Shown here: piece by piece, positions 16,571-25,793 of the stretch | Numbering within the stretch: position 1 is the stretch's first letter | Layout: every line of letters begins with the position of its first letter | DNA from: Thermomonas alba | GTDB taxonomy: Bacteria > Pseudomonadota > Gammaproteobacteria > Xanthomonadales > Xanthomonadaceae | DNA length: 64,000 nucleotides | Assembly: GCF_022419205.1 (NCBI RefSeq) | Contig: NZ_JAJOZU010000005.1 | Location: 155,681-219,680 of the forward strand | Direction: 5' to 3' | Translations under genes and position numbers: made by a program | The notes under the pieces: generated by a model | What the model saw: the letters and a program-made list of their open reading frames with translations, nothing else | What the model was told of the DNA's origin: nothing | Database searches by the model: none

Positions 16571-18067
16571 TTAGCGCAGGTCCGACCGCACCCGCTGCAG
16601 GCGCTGCGCCAGCGCGGCGATGCCGGGCACGCTGGCATCCACCTGCCGCGCATGCTCCAGCGCCTGGCGCGCGCCGGCCACGTCGCCGCCGCGCAGGCGT
16701 TCATCGCCCACTGCCAGCCAGCGCTCCGCCAGCCGGCGCTGGGCCGGCAGCAAGCCGGGATCGTTCGGATCCAGCAGCCGCCAGACGTCCAGGCAGGTAT
16801 GCGCGCGCGCCAGGGCGTTGTCGCGCAGCGCCCGCGCCTGACACTCGCGCGCGGCATCGCGCATGGCCGCGGCCGCGGCGCGCACGTCCGGATCGTTCGG
16901 GGCCAACGCGCGCGCGGCCCGCAGGCGGTCCCAGGCGCTTTCGCCCGGCGGGGTGAGCCAGTGTCCGTGCTCCTGGGCGTGCGCGGCCTGCTGCAGCAGA
17001 CGTTGCAGGTGCGCGTGCGCATGCGCGGTCAACGGCGCGCTGGAAGGCGGCGGCGCGGCGGAGGCCGGATGCAGGCGCTGACGCAAGGCCTGCAAGCGAT
17101 CCTCGGGCACGCCGGCGGCGGCGGCCAGGTCGAGCAGGTGCCGCGCCTGCGCGATACGCCCGGCCTTGTGCTGGCGGCTGGCCGCGTGCAGTAGTGCGTC
17201 GCCGAGGGTTTGAGCACACGGCTCCGGCAGCGGCGCCGGCAGCACCGGCCGCAGGCCGTCGCAGACACGCGCCGCCGCCTGCGGGCGATGCCGCTGCAGC
17301 TGCTGACGCGCCTGCAGCAGGCGCTGCTCGACCGCACGCGCGAGCCCGGCGTGCAGGGCGGGCAGCGCGTCGAATCCGGGATCGAATCGCTCGGCGCGCC
17401 GGATCAGCTCGGCCACTTGCGCCAGATCGCCGCGGGCCAGCGCCGCCGGCGCCGGACGCAGCAGCGCCTGCAGGGCGTCCTCGCGCCCTTCCAATGCACG
17501 CAAGCTGCGCGGCGCCTGCCGCAATGCCTGCTGATACAGCGGCAGCGCCGCCTGCGGGCCGTCGTCCAGATGCCCGTCGGCCTGCGCGCGATGCGCGCGC
17601 GCCAGCAGCTCGCCGAGGTCGTCCTCGGCCTGGCGCGCGTCCAACCGGGCCTGTAGCGCGTCCACCTGGGGTTTCGGGGCCTGCAGTTCGCGCGCCAGCT
17701 GCAGCGCCGTTTGCGCGCCGGCCAGATCGCCCGCATCCAGGCGCGCCGCCGCGCGCGCCAGCGCCGCCTGCGCGACCCGATCGAGACCCTCGCGCGCCTC
17801 CAGCTGATCCGGCTGCAGCGCCAATGCCGCCTCGAACAACTCGCGCGCGCCGCTGCCGTCACTGGCACTCAGGCGCCCCGCGCGCAGGGCGCGCTCGGCG
17901 CGCTGACGCAGCACGTCGTAGCGCGGATCCGGCCATAGCCAGCGGCCCAGCGGGTCGCGCAGCGCGGTCAGCGCCGCTGCCACCAGCGCGACGCCGGCAA
18001 CCGTCAGCAGCAGCGTCCGCGCGGTTCGCGGCAGCGCCTGCCAGCGCGCGCGCCAGACGGCGCTCAT
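16571..18067 (-). CDS. TPR-like inner-membrane protein of unknown function, coupled to relA
   Basis: Not recognised by name. The start at ATG 18067 (MSAVWRARWQALPRTARTL) overlaps the relA stop as ATGA and gives 498 residues; the upstream open frame is relA antisense-frame. There is one TM helix at about residues 18-38 (LLLTVAGVALVAAALTAL) and a short cytoplasmic N-terminus. A long periplasmic region is built of Ala/Leu/Arg-rich helical pairs resembling degenerate tetratricopeptide repeats (for example FEAALALQPDQLEAREGLDRV and LPLYQQALRQAPRSLRALEG). No catalytic motif was seen. Overlap with relA suggests co-translation; any role in the stringent response is conjecture. Confidence 0.75.
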   Translation of the reverse strand: MSAVWRARWQALPRTARTLLLTVAGVALVAAALTALRDPLGRWLWPDPRYDVLRQRAERALRAGRLSASDGSGARELFEAALALQPDQLEAREGLDRVAQAALARAAARLDAGDLAGAQTALQLARELQAPKPQVDALQARLDARQAEDDLGELLARAHRAQADGHLDDGPQAALPLYQQALRQAPRSLRALEGREDALQALLRPAPAALARGDLAQVAELIRRAERFDPGFDALPALHAGLARAVEQRLLQARQQLQRHRPQAAARVCDGLRPVLPAPLPEPCAQTLGDALLHAASRQHKAGRIAQARHLLDLAAAAGVPEDRLQALRQRLHPASAAPPPSSAPLTAHAHAHLQRLLQQAAHAQEHGHWLTPPGESAWDRLRAARALAPNDPDVRAAAAAMRDAARECQARALRDNALARAHTCLDVWRLLDPNDPGLLPAQRRLAERWLAVGDERLRGGDVAGARQALEHARQVDASVPGIAALAQRLQRVRSDLR

Positions 18068-20223
18068 GCGCGCCGCGCGGATTCCACGCCCGGCAGCGAC
18101 TCCAGTCGCGCCAACAGCGTTCCGAGCTGTTCGAAATCCATCACCCGCGCCTGCAGCCGGATCTGCACCCGCGCGCCGCCGCGCCGCGCCGTCTCGGTAT
18201 GCAGCCCCTGCAAATGCACGCCCAACTGGGCCAGCAACGTGGTGATGTCTTTGATCAGCCACTTACGATCGACCGCCTCGATCCGCAAGGTGACCGCCTG
18301 CGCGGTCTGCGTCCGGCCCCAGTCCACCGGTAGCACCCGTGCCGGCTCCTTGCCGGCCAGGCGCAGGAACGCCGCGCAATCCGGCCGATGCACGCTCACC
18401 CCGCGCGTGCGCGTGAGATAGCCGATGATCGGCTCGCCCGGCAGGGGCTGGCAGCAGCGGGCCATCTGTACCAGCAGGTTGTCCACGCCCTGCACGGTGA
18501 CCACACCGGTGCCCGGCGTGGTGGACACCGCCGCGCGCGGGGGCGCGGCAGGCGGGGTCGGCTCGGGCGGCGATGCGGGCTTGTCGGCTTCCTGCAGCGC
18601 GCGCGCCACCTGGGTCGAGGTGAGATCGCCCAGGGCCACCGCCACCAGCAAATCCTCCTCGCTGGACACGTTGAGCCTGGCCAGCGCCGGGGCGAGATCG
18701 GCATGCGCCAGACCCAGCCGGCGCAGGTCGCGCTCCAGCAGGGCGCGGCCCTCCTCGATGTTGTGAGCGCGGTCGAGCTTGTTGAACCAGGACCGCACCT
18801 TCTCGCGCGAGCGGCTGCTGGCGAGAAAGCCAGCGCTCGGTTGCAGCCAGTCGCGACGCGGCTCGGGGGTTTTCCCAGTGAGGATCTCCACCCGCTCGCC
18901 GGTGCGCAGCACATGGGTCAGCGGCACGATCCGGCCGTCCACCTTGGCGCCGCGGCAACGGTGCCCGACCATGGTATGGATGGCGTAGGCGAAGTCGAGC
19001 ACGGTGGCGCCCTGCGGCAGGTCCACCACCTCGCCTTTCGGGGTCAGCGCGTACACCCGGTCTTCGACCAGCTCGCTGTCGATCCCCTGCAGCGGGCTGG
19101 GGTCGCCCTCGCCCGCCGCTTCGGCCGCCTGTTCCAGCAGCTTGCGCATCCAGGCGATGCGCCGATCCATCGCCGCGTCACCGCCGCCTCCTTCCTTGTA
19201 GCGCCAGTGCGCGGCCACGCCGAGCTCCGACTGCGCGTGCATCTCGCGGGTGCGGATCTGCACCTCCAGGGTCTTGCCCTCGGGGCCGATCACCGCGGTA
19301 TGCAGCGAGCGGTAACCGTTCGGCTTGGGCCGCGCGATGTAGTCGTCGAACTCGCTGGGAATCGGCACCCACAGCGCATGCACCAGCCCCAGCACCGCAT
19401 AGCAGGCGGGGATGTCCTCCACCAGCACGCGCACCGCACGCAGGTCGTACAGCTCCTCGATCGGCAGCCCCTTGCGCTGCATCTTCTTCCAGATGCTGTA
19501 GATGTGCTTCGGACGCCCGGCCACGTCGGCCTGCACGCCCTGCGCGGCCAGCGCCTCGCGCAGTTGCGCCAGCACCGCGGCGATGTAGCGCTCGCGCCCG
19601 GCGCGGCTGTCGTCCAGCGACTGCGCGATGCGCTGGTAGTCGGCCGGCTGCAGGATGCGGAACGCGAGATCCTCCAGCTCCCACTTCAGCTGCCAGATGC
19701 CGAGCCGGTTGGCCAGCGGCGCGTGGATGTCGCGCGTCATGCGCGCCAGCGCCAGCCGCTCGGTGTCGGAGAGGCGCGCCGCCGCACGCATGCGTGAGAG
19801 CTGGCGCGCCAGCACGATCAGCACCACCCGCAGATCGCGCACCAGCGCCAGCAGCAGGCGGCGCATGCCCTCCGGATTGCGCCCGCCGCCGTGGTCGCGG
19901 TGCAGTGCCCACACCCGGCTGGCGGCGCGCTGGCCTTCCAGCAGGGTACGCAGGCGCTCGGGCAGAGTGATCCCCGCCTCCGCAGCCAGCGCCTCCACGT
20001 CCACCAGCGCATCCAGCAGCGCCGCTGCCAGGACTTCGGGGTCGGCATTCAGCGAGGTCAGGATCGCCAACGTATCGACGAGCACCTCGGGGCGGTCGCG
20101 CATCGGTGCGCCCGCCTGCGCGCGCGCCAGCCACAGCTGCGCCAGCGGCGCGGGCAGCGCGCCAGCGGGTAGCCGCGCCAGCGCATCGGAAAATCCGGCA
20201 GAAGCATGGGCGATCGTGGGCAT
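18064..20223 (-). CDS. relA: RelA, (p)ppGpp synthetase I
   Basis: Ribosome-associated GTP/GDP pyrophosphokinase of the stringent response. The 719-residue protein has an N-terminal pseudo-hydrolase domain. Where bifunctional enzymes carry HD, this one reads ALLDALVD, so hydrolysis is probably lost. The synthetase domain at about 225-345 shows the RelA-type ExDD motif EFDD in EFDDYIARPKPNGYRSLHT (SpoT has RxKD), then QIRTREMHAQSELGVAAHWRY. TGS (VYALTPKGEVVDLPQGATVLD), a zinc-finger-like segment (MARCCQPLPGEPIIGYL) and a C-terminal ACT domain follow. The architecture argues for monofunctional RelA rather than SpoT. Confidence 0.93.
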   Translation of the reverse strand: MPTIAHASAGFSDALARLPAGALPAPLAQLWLARAQAGAPMRDRPEVLVDTLAILTSLNADPEVLAAALLDALVDVEALAAEAGITLPERLRTLLEGQRAASRVWALHRDHGGGRNPEGMRRLLLALVRDLRVVLIVLARQLSRMRAAARLSDTERLALARMTRDIHAPLANRLGIWQLKWELEDLAFRILQPADYQRIAQSLDDSRAGRERYIAAVLAQLREALAAQGVQADVAGRPKHIYSIWKKMQRKGLPIEELYDLRAVRVLVEDIPACYAVLGLVHALWVPIPSEFDDYIARPKPNGYRSLHTAVIGPEGKTLEVQIRTREMHAQSELGVAAHWRYKEGGGGDAAMDRRIAWMRKLLEQAAEAAGEGDPSPLQGIDSELVEDRVYALTPKGEVVDLPQGATVLDFAYAIHTMVGHRCRGAKVDGRIVPLTHVLRTGERVEILTGKTPEPRRDWLQPSAGFLASSRSREKVRSWFNKLDRAHNIEEGRALLERDLRRLGLAHADLAPALARLNVSSEEDLLVAVALGDLTSTQVARALQEADKPASPPEPTPPAAPPRAAVSTTPGTGVVTVQGVDNLLVQMARCCQPLPGEPIIGYLTRTRGVSVHRPDCAAFLRLAGKEPARVLPVDWGRTQTAQAVTLRIEAVDRKWLIKDITTLLAQLGVHLQGLHTETARRGGARVQIRLQARVMDFEQLGTLLARLESLPGVESARRA

Positions 20224-20316
20224 ATGCCTACAGTAGCGGGCACACGCGCGAGCGGCCAGCCTGCGCTCAGCATCACCAGGTCACGCTGGCCTAGACTGTG
20301 CGCGATCCATTCGTAG

Positions 20317-20553
20317 CCTTGCCTTCGCCGCGCCCATGTCGATCCAGACCGAACTGCCATTCGCGCACCGGCGCATGCCGACGCGCTGGCCGCGATGCGC
20401 CAGTTCGACGCGACCCAGAGTGATGAGCTGGCGGTGGTGGACGGCGACGGCCGGGTGCTGGGGGTACTTTCCGAAAGCTTCGTGCGCAAGCGCTATGCCG
20501 AGGAGCTGGAGCGCCGCCAGCGCGAGCTGCTGGGCGAGCGGGTGGACGACTGA
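20317..20553 (+). pseudogene. 3' stump of a ClC channel/CBS-domain gene
   Basis: The plus-strand frame from just after an in-frame TAG (20314) to TGA 20551-20553 encodes about 78 residues with the look of the last CBS domain and tail of a CBS-containing protein. The recognisable part is ALAAMRQFDATQSDELAVVD, then GDGRVLGVLSESFVRKRYAE and ELERRQRELLGE. That ending is typical of ClC-type chloride/proton antiporters with C-terminal CBS pairs. There is no start codon before ATG 20395, no membrane region and no upstream partner; relA begins 94 bp to the left. I read it as a deletion remnant convergent with hrpA. A 52-residue product from 20395 cannot be excluded. Confidence 0.6.
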
Positions 20554-20568
20554 CACCCGTGCCGCCGC

Positions 20569-23500
20569 TCACCCGCGCGATCGCAGCTGCTGGAGCCGGG
20601 CGGCCAGGCGCTTCGCGGAGACCCCGCCCTTGGCGCCCAGCTCCTGGGCGAACAGCTGCACGCGCAGTTCCTCCAGCTCCCAGCGCAGCGCGCGCGCCTG
20701 CGGGTCGTCCGGATCGGCCGCCGTCAGCGCCTGCTGGAACGGCGCCAGCTCCAGCATCCGCGCCTGGTCCTTGCCGGGGTCGCGCTGGGCGCGCTCGGCG
20801 CGCAGTGCCAGCGCCTTCAGGTAGCGCGGGTATTCCGCCAGCACGTCGGCCGGGGTGTCGCGCAGGAAGCCCGGCGCGGCCAGCGCCTCCAGCTGCGCGC
20901 GCATGTCGTCGAGATTGGCGCGTGCCCAGCCGACCAGCTTCGATTCCAGCTTGGCGCGCACCTCCGCGACCAGGCCGAGGATGATCTCGGCCTGGCGCAG
21001 CCGCTGCATGGCCTCGCCGAACAGCGCGCGGCCAATGGCATCGCGGCGCTGCGCGAACGCCTCGGCGTCGCGGATCTCCAGCAGGCCGTCGGCACTCAGC
21101 GCCGCGAACGCGCCCTCGACCAGGTCCGCGCGCAGGCGGTCGGCGTCCTTCAGCCCGTCCGCACGCGGCGCGGCAGATTCGATGGCCGCATACAGCAGCG
21201 AGAGCTTCGGCTGCACCGGCAGCTGCTTGCGCGCCTGCTTGAGCTTGTCGGCCAGCGCGAGGGCCAAGAGCCGGCGCACGCCCTGCGGATGCCGACGCTC
21301 GGCCTCTTCCCGCTGCGCGTGCAGGGCCAGCGACACGCTATCGCCGTCATCATCCAAGGCGGGGTAGGCCGGCACGCCGCCCGGGCCCGGCACCGAAAGC
21401 GGGATCGGAGTATCGGGAAATGCGGTCAGCCCGGTCTTTTCCATGCCCTGCGCGGCATGCCGCGCGAACGCCCGCGCGGCGCGTTCGCCGAAACGGGCGC
21501 GCAGCTCGTCGAGGTCGCGCGACTCATCCAGCACCGTGCGGCCATCCAGCAACCGCAGGTTGAGGCGTAGATGCGGGGCAAGCGCGGCGAGGTCGAAGTC
21601 GGTCGCGGCAAGCTCAACCCCGGTGAGCTTGCCCAAAAAACGCGCCAGCGTGCTCTCGAAACTATCTGCCTCCGGCTGCGGATAGGCTTCCGCGAATGCG
21701 CGCGCGAAGTCCGGCGCCGGCAGGAAATTGCGCCGCAGCGCCTTCGGCAAGGACTTGATCAGGGCACTCGCCTTTTCCTCCACGAAGCCCGGCGCCAGCC
21801 ACGACAGGCGCGCGGGATCCAGCGCATTGAGCAGGTGCAGCGGCACCGCCACGGTCATGCCGTCGTCAGGGGCACCCGGCTCGAAGCGATACTGCACCGC
21901 CAGCCGCGCATCGCCCAGCGCGATGTATGCCGGAAAGCGCGCGGCGTCGCTCTGGTCGGCCACCAGCAAATCCTCGCGCGACCATTCCAGCGCGGCCTTT
22001 GCGTCCTTCGGCAGGCTGGCATACCAGGCATCCAGCGCCTGCACGTTGTGTACATGCGGCGGCAGCCGGTCCAGATACCAGCGCGCCTGCCAGTCCTCGT
22101 CCACCACCAACCCCACCCGCCGCTGCTTGGCCTCTTCCTGCCGGGCCAGTTCGAGCGTACGCAGATTGCGGGCGAGGAAAGCGCTGCGGGTATTGATTTC
22201 GCCGGTCAGCAGCGCTTCGCGCACGAAGATCTGCCGCGCCTCCTCGGGATACAGCGCGCCATAGTGGATCGGTTTCTTCGGCGCCAGCACCAGCCCGAAC
22301 AGGCTGATCTGCTCGCTACCGACGACCCGCCCCTGCGCGCGCGACCAGTGCGGGTCGTGGTGGCGACGCGCCAGCAGATGCGGCAGCTCGGCGATCGCCC
22401 ACTCCGGCTCGATCGCAGCGTTGGTGATCGCCCACACTTTCTCGGTATCCAGCAGAGTGGCGCTGAGCACCCACGGCGGTGGCTTGCTCGCCAGCTTCGA
22501 ACCCGGGAACAGCTGGAACTTGCGCCCCCGCGGCCCTTGGTAGAGGCCCTTGTCGGCACGATGTCCCAGCTGCGTCGGCAAGCCGGCGATCAGCGCGCGA
22601 TGCAGCGCGGCGTAAGGCGCACCGGCCATGCCTTTGGCACGCGCCTCCGGCGCATCCGGCACGGCGCCGGTCGCGCTTGGGTCGATGCCGGCAGCCGCCG
22701 ACGCGGGGTCTGCCTCCGTTTCCCACCCCATCTCCTCGCATTGCAGTTTCAGCTGGCGATGCAGCTCCCACCACTCGCGCAGGCGCAGGAAGCTGAGGAA
22801 ATGCCGGTCGGCCCATTTGCGCAGCTGCGATTGGGTCAGCGCTTCGTGGGCGGCGCGGTAGCCCTGCCACAGGTTGAGGATGCCGACGAACTCGGACTTT
22901 GCATCCGCAAACTGCGCATGCGCGGCATCGGCGGTCGCGCGCGCGTCGGCCGGACGCTCGCGCGGATCCTGGATCGCCAGGAAGCTGGCGATCACCAGCA
23001 TCTCGCGCAGCACTCCATGCGCATGCGCGGCGACCAGCATGCGCGCCAGCTTCACGTCCACCGGCAGCTTCGCCATCACCTTTCCGATCGCGGTGAGCTT
23101 GCGCTGCGCATCCACTGCGCCCAACTCGCCCAGTTGCTGCCAGCCATCGGCGATCGCGCGCGCATCCGGCGGCTCCAGGAACGGGAATCCGTCGATCTTT
23201 CCCAACCCCAGCGCCAGCATGCGCAGGATCACACCCGCCAGCGCCGCGCGGCGGATCTCCGGATCAGTGAATGCAGGACGCGAGGCGAAATCGGCTTCCG
23301 AATACAGGCGGAAGCAGATACCGGGCGCGATGCGGCCGCAGCGGCCGGCACGCTGGTTGGCGCTGGCCTGCGAGATCGGCTCGATATGCAGCCGGTCCAG
23401 CTTCTGCCGCGGGCTGTAGCGTTTGACCCGGGCCAGGCCCGGATCGACCACGTAATGAATGCGCGGCACCGTCAGCGAGGTTTCCGCGACGTTGGTCGCC

Positions 23501-24645
23501 AGCACGATGCGCCGCAACGGGCCCGGATGGAACACGCGGTCCTGATCCTTCGCCGACAGCCGCGCATACAGCGGCAGGATCTCGGTGTGGCGATACTTGC
23601 GCTGCTCCAGTGCGCGGTGGACATCGCGGATCTCGCGCTCACCCGGCAAGAACACCAGCACGTCGCCACCGCGCTGCTCGCGCATGATCTCATCGCAGGC
23701 AGCGACGATCCCATCCAACAGTGAGCGCTCGCCGGTTTCCGCGTTCGATTCCGCCGCCATCCAGGGCAAGGCCTTGGCTCCATCCGACCGTCCGGCCCGG
23801 CCGTCCGCGACCGACGATTGCCCGGGGCGCACCGGCCCTTCCAGCGGGCGGTAGCGGATTTCCACCGGATAGCCGCGGCCTTCCACGCTCACTACCGGCG
23901 CGCCGCCGAAATGTTCGGAAAAACGCGCGGTGTCGATGGTGGCCGACGTCACCACCAGCTTCAGATCTGGCCGCCTCGGCAGCAGCTGCTTGAGATAGCC
24001 GAGCAGGAAATCGATGTTGAGGCTGCGCTCGTGCGCCTCGTCGATGATCAGGGTGTCATACTTCGACAGCCAGCGGTCGGCCTGGATCTCCGCCAGCAGG
24101 ATGCCGTCGGTCATGAACTTCACCGCGGTCTGCTCGCCGACCGCCTCGTTGAAGCGCACCTGGTAGCCCACTGCGCCGCCCAGCGGCACCTGCAGCTCCT
24201 CCGCCACGCGCCGCGCCACCGCGCGCGCGGCGAGCCGCCGCGGCTGGGTGCAACCGATCATCCCGGCCGCGCCGCGCCCGGCCTGCAGGCACAGCTTCGG
24301 CAGCTGGGTGGTTTTTCCGCTGCCGGTTTCCCCGGCCACGACCACGACTTGATGCGCGCGGATCAGGCCGACGATGTCCGCGGCATGTGCGGCAATCGGC
24401 AGCGCCGGATCCACCGTGCCCGCCTCCGGCAGCGCGGCGACGCGGCGCTCCCGCGCGGCCAGCGATGCTTGCAGGCACGCAAGGAATGCCGCGCGCGGCG
24501 CGTCCGCACCGGGCTGGGCCTGCCACTTCGCCAGCAGGCCGAGCAGGCGGCCACGATCGCGCGACAGCGCATCGTCGATAGCGTGCCGGGCCTGGCGTGG
24601 GTTGGCGGGAAGCGCCGGGTTGAAATTGGGCTCGATAGGCTTCAT
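20569..24645 (-). CDS. hrpA: HrpA, DEAH-box ATP-dependent RNA helicase
   Basis: A 1358-residue RNA helicase of the DEAH family; in E. coli HrpA it acts in mRNA handling and ribosome rescue. Motif I is GETGSGKTTQ near residue 105, motif Ia TQPRRLAARAVA, motif II DEAH in IIDEAHERSLNIDFLL, motif III VTSATID, and motif VI QASANQRAGRCGR. Winged-helix/ratchet and OB-like regions follow, then the long C-terminal DUF3418-type region (about 680-1350). An insertion of Asp/Gly/Arg-rich sequence follows the RYRPLEGPVRPG segment near residue 275. Length is close to E. coli HrpA (1300). It is a single gene, divergent from dps. Confidence 0.95.
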   Translation of the reverse strand: MKPIEPNFNPALPANPRQARHAIDDALSRDRGRLLGLLAKWQAQPGADAPRAAFLACLQASLAARERRVAALPEAGTVDPALPIAAHAADIVGLIRAHQVVVVAGETGSGKTTQLPKLCLQAGRGAAGMIGCTQPRRLAARAVARRVAEELQVPLGGAVGYQVRFNEAVGEQTAVKFMTDGILLAEIQADRWLSKYDTLIIDEAHERSLNIDFLLGYLKQLLPRRPDLKLVVTSATIDTARFSEHFGGAPVVSVEGRGYPVEIRYRPLEGPVRPGQSSVADGRAGRSDGAKALPWMAAESNAETGERSLLDGIVAACDEIMREQRGGDVLVFLPGEREIRDVHRALEQRKYRHTEILPLYARLSAKDQDRVFHPGPLRRIVLATNVAETSLTVPRIHYVVDPGLARVKRYSPRQKLDRLHIEPISQASANQRAGRCGRIAPGICFRLYSEADFASRPAFTDPEIRRAALAGVILRMLALGLGKIDGFPFLEPPDARAIADGWQQLGELGAVDAQRKLTAIGKVMAKLPVDVKLARMLVAAHAHGVLREMLVIASFLAIQDPRERPADARATADAAHAQFADAKSEFVGILNLWQGYRAAHEALTQSQLRKWADRHFLSFLRLREWWELHRQLKLQCEEMGWETEADPASAAAGIDPSATGAVPDAPEARAKGMAGAPYAALHRALIAGLPTQLGHRADKGLYQGPRGRKFQLFPGSKLASKPPPWVLSATLLDTEKVWAITNAAIEPEWAIAELPHLLARRHHDPHWSRAQGRVVGSEQISLFGLVLAPKKPIHYGALYPEEARQIFVREALLTGEINTRSAFLARNLRTLELARQEEAKQRRVGLVVDEDWQARWYLDRLPPHVHNVQALDAWYASLPKDAKAALEWSREDLLVADQSDAARFPAYIALGDARLAVQYRFEPGAPDDGMTVAVPLHLLNALDPARLSWLAPGFVEEKASALIKSLPKALRRNFLPAPDFARAFAEAYPQPEADSFESTLARFLGKLTGVELAATDFDLAALAPHLRLNLRLLDGRTVLDESRDLDELRARFGERAARAFARHAAQGMEKTGLTAFPDTPIPLSVPGPGGVPAYPALDDDGDSVSLALHAQREEAERRHPQGVRRLLALALADKLKQARKQLPVQPKLSLLYAAIESAAPRADGLKDADRLRADLVEGAFAALSADGLLEIRDAEAFAQRRDAIGRALFGEAMQRLRQAEIILGLVAEVRAKLESKLVGWARANLDDMRAQLEALAAPGFLRDTPADVLAEYPRYLKALALRAERAQRDPGKDQARMLELAPFQQALTAADPDDPQARALRWELEELRVQLFAQELGAKGGVSAKRLAARLQQLRSRG

Positions 24646-24752
24646 GAATGAGGAAACGCGGACATTCCGATTTCAGGCCGCAACAAAACCGGTGTATTGT
24701 CGCCGCAAGCCCATCCCGCGCCCATCCGGGTGCATGCTTGTAAGGAGCTGTC

Positions 24753-25289
24753 ATGGCCAAGAAGAAATCCAGCCACAAATCCAGCAAATCCCCCGTCCAT
24801 GCCGACGGCAGCCGCGCGATCGACATCGGCATCGCCGACGACGACCGCCGCAAGATCGCCGAAGGCCTGGCCCATGTGCTGGCCGATGCCTTCACCCTGT
24901 ACCTGAAGACCCACAACTTCCACTGGAACATCAGCGGCCCGATGTTCAACAGCCTGCACCTGATGTTCGAAACCCAGTACACCGAGCAGTGGAACGCGCT
25001 GGACGACATCGCCGAGCGCATGCGCGCACTGGGCTACAACGCGCCCGGCTCGTACCACGAGTTCATCCGCCTCAGTTCGATCCGCGAGGAGCCCGGCCAG
25101 GCCACCGTGCCGGCCTGGCACGACATGGTGCAGCAGCTGGTGGACGGCAACGAGGCGGTCTGCCGCACCGCGCGCAAGGTGCTCAAGACCGCCGATGCCG
25201 CCGGCGACGACCCCACCGTGGACCTGCTCACCCAGCGTCTGCAGACCCACGAAAAATACGCCTGGATGCTGCGCTCGCTGCTGGAGTGA
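24753..25289 (+). CDS. dps: Dps, DNA-protecting ferritin-like protein
   Basis: Dodecameric mini-ferritin that oxidises and stores iron and coats DNA in stress or stationary phase. 178 residues, starting MAKKKSSHKSSKSP: a Lys/Ser-rich tail of about 15 residues that in other Dps proteins mediates DNA binding. The ferritin-like domain begins at about 28. The inter-subunit ferroxidase ligands are visible as the His in THNFHWNISGP and the downstream acidic residues of QWNALDDIAERMRALG. A strong aaggag ribosome-binding site lies 5 nt before ATG. I saw a TATTGT -10-like box at 24694 but no convincing -35, and OxyR or sigmaS control cannot be judged by eye. Confidence 0.94.
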   Translation: MAKKKSSHKSSKSPVHADGSRAIDIGIADDDRRKIAEGLAHVLADAFTLYLKTHNFHWNISGPMFNSLHLMFETQYTEQWNALDDIAERMRALGYNAPGSYHEFIRLSSIREEPGQATVPAWHDMVQQLVDGNEAVCRTARKVLKTADAAGDDPTVDLLTQRLQTHEKYAWMLRSLLE

Positions 25290-25352
25290 GTGCTTCTACC
25301 AGCGCAGGCCCCTGGCACGGACAGCTGGCCCTGATCGCGCATGACCAGGGAA

Positions 25353-25382
25353 GCGCCGCCCGAGCCGGATTCGCGGCGGCGC
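25353..25382. terminator. Possible bidirectional terminator hairpin between dps and the tRNA array
   Basis: An 8-bp GC stem (GCGCCGCC at 25353-25360 with GGCGGCGC at 25375-25382) with a 14-nt loop, in the gap between the dps stop and the convergent tRNA-Lys repeat array. No T-run follows on either strand, so intrinsic termination is uncertain. Confidence 0.35.
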
Positions 25383-25400
25383 CTATGGCATTCGCCGGTG

Positions 25401-25793
25401 AAGACCGACTGCGAGGAAAGATTTGGGGTCGCGCCGGAATCGAACCCTCGACCAGCGGGTTGAGTCCGATTCCGAGACCGACTGCACGGAAGGATTGGTG
25501 GGCCGTGTTGGAATCGAACCCTCGACCAGCGGGTTGAGTCCGATTCCGAGACCGACTGCGCGAGACGAGTTGGCGGGCCGTGTTGGAATCGAACCAACGA
25601 CCAGCGGATTGAGTCCGATTCCGAGACCGACTGCGCGAGACGAGTTGGCGGGCCGTGTTGGAATCGAACCAACGACCAGCGGATTGAGTCCGATTCCGAG
25701 ACCGACTGCACGGAAGGATTGGTGGGCCGTGTTGGAATCGAACCAACGACCAGCGGATTGAGTCCGATTCCGAGACCGACTGCACGGAAGGAT
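25401..25793 (-). repeat. Tandem array of tRNA-Lys 3'-half copies (five units plus a partial)
   Basis: Downstream of tRNA-Lys, in its transcription direction, lie 74-75 bp units whose plus-strand starts are about 25426, 25500, 25575, 25650 and 25724, plus a decayed linker at 25401-25425. Each unit retains the tRNA 3' half: anticodon-stem arms CGGA/TCCG, the variable region, the T-arm and, in most units, ACGGCCC plus CCA. The anticodon loop is cut from CTTTTAA to CTCAA and the 5' acceptor strand is absent, so none is a working tRNA. The two proximal units are nearly identical. Two linker types alternate (acggaaggattggt versus gcgagacgagttggc). Distal units drift (aaccctcgaccagcgggtt). Arrays like this are commonly mis-called as proteins. 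Confidence 0.9.

Noticed and set aside
18064-20223. Possible SpoT rather than RelA
   Set aside because: The hydrolase HD pair is missing and the synthetase carries the RelA-type EFDD motif.
20336-20824. A 162-codon plus-strand frame over the ClC stump
   Set aside because: Wrong frame; the CBS-like sequence is in another frame and this one continues into hrpA antisense.
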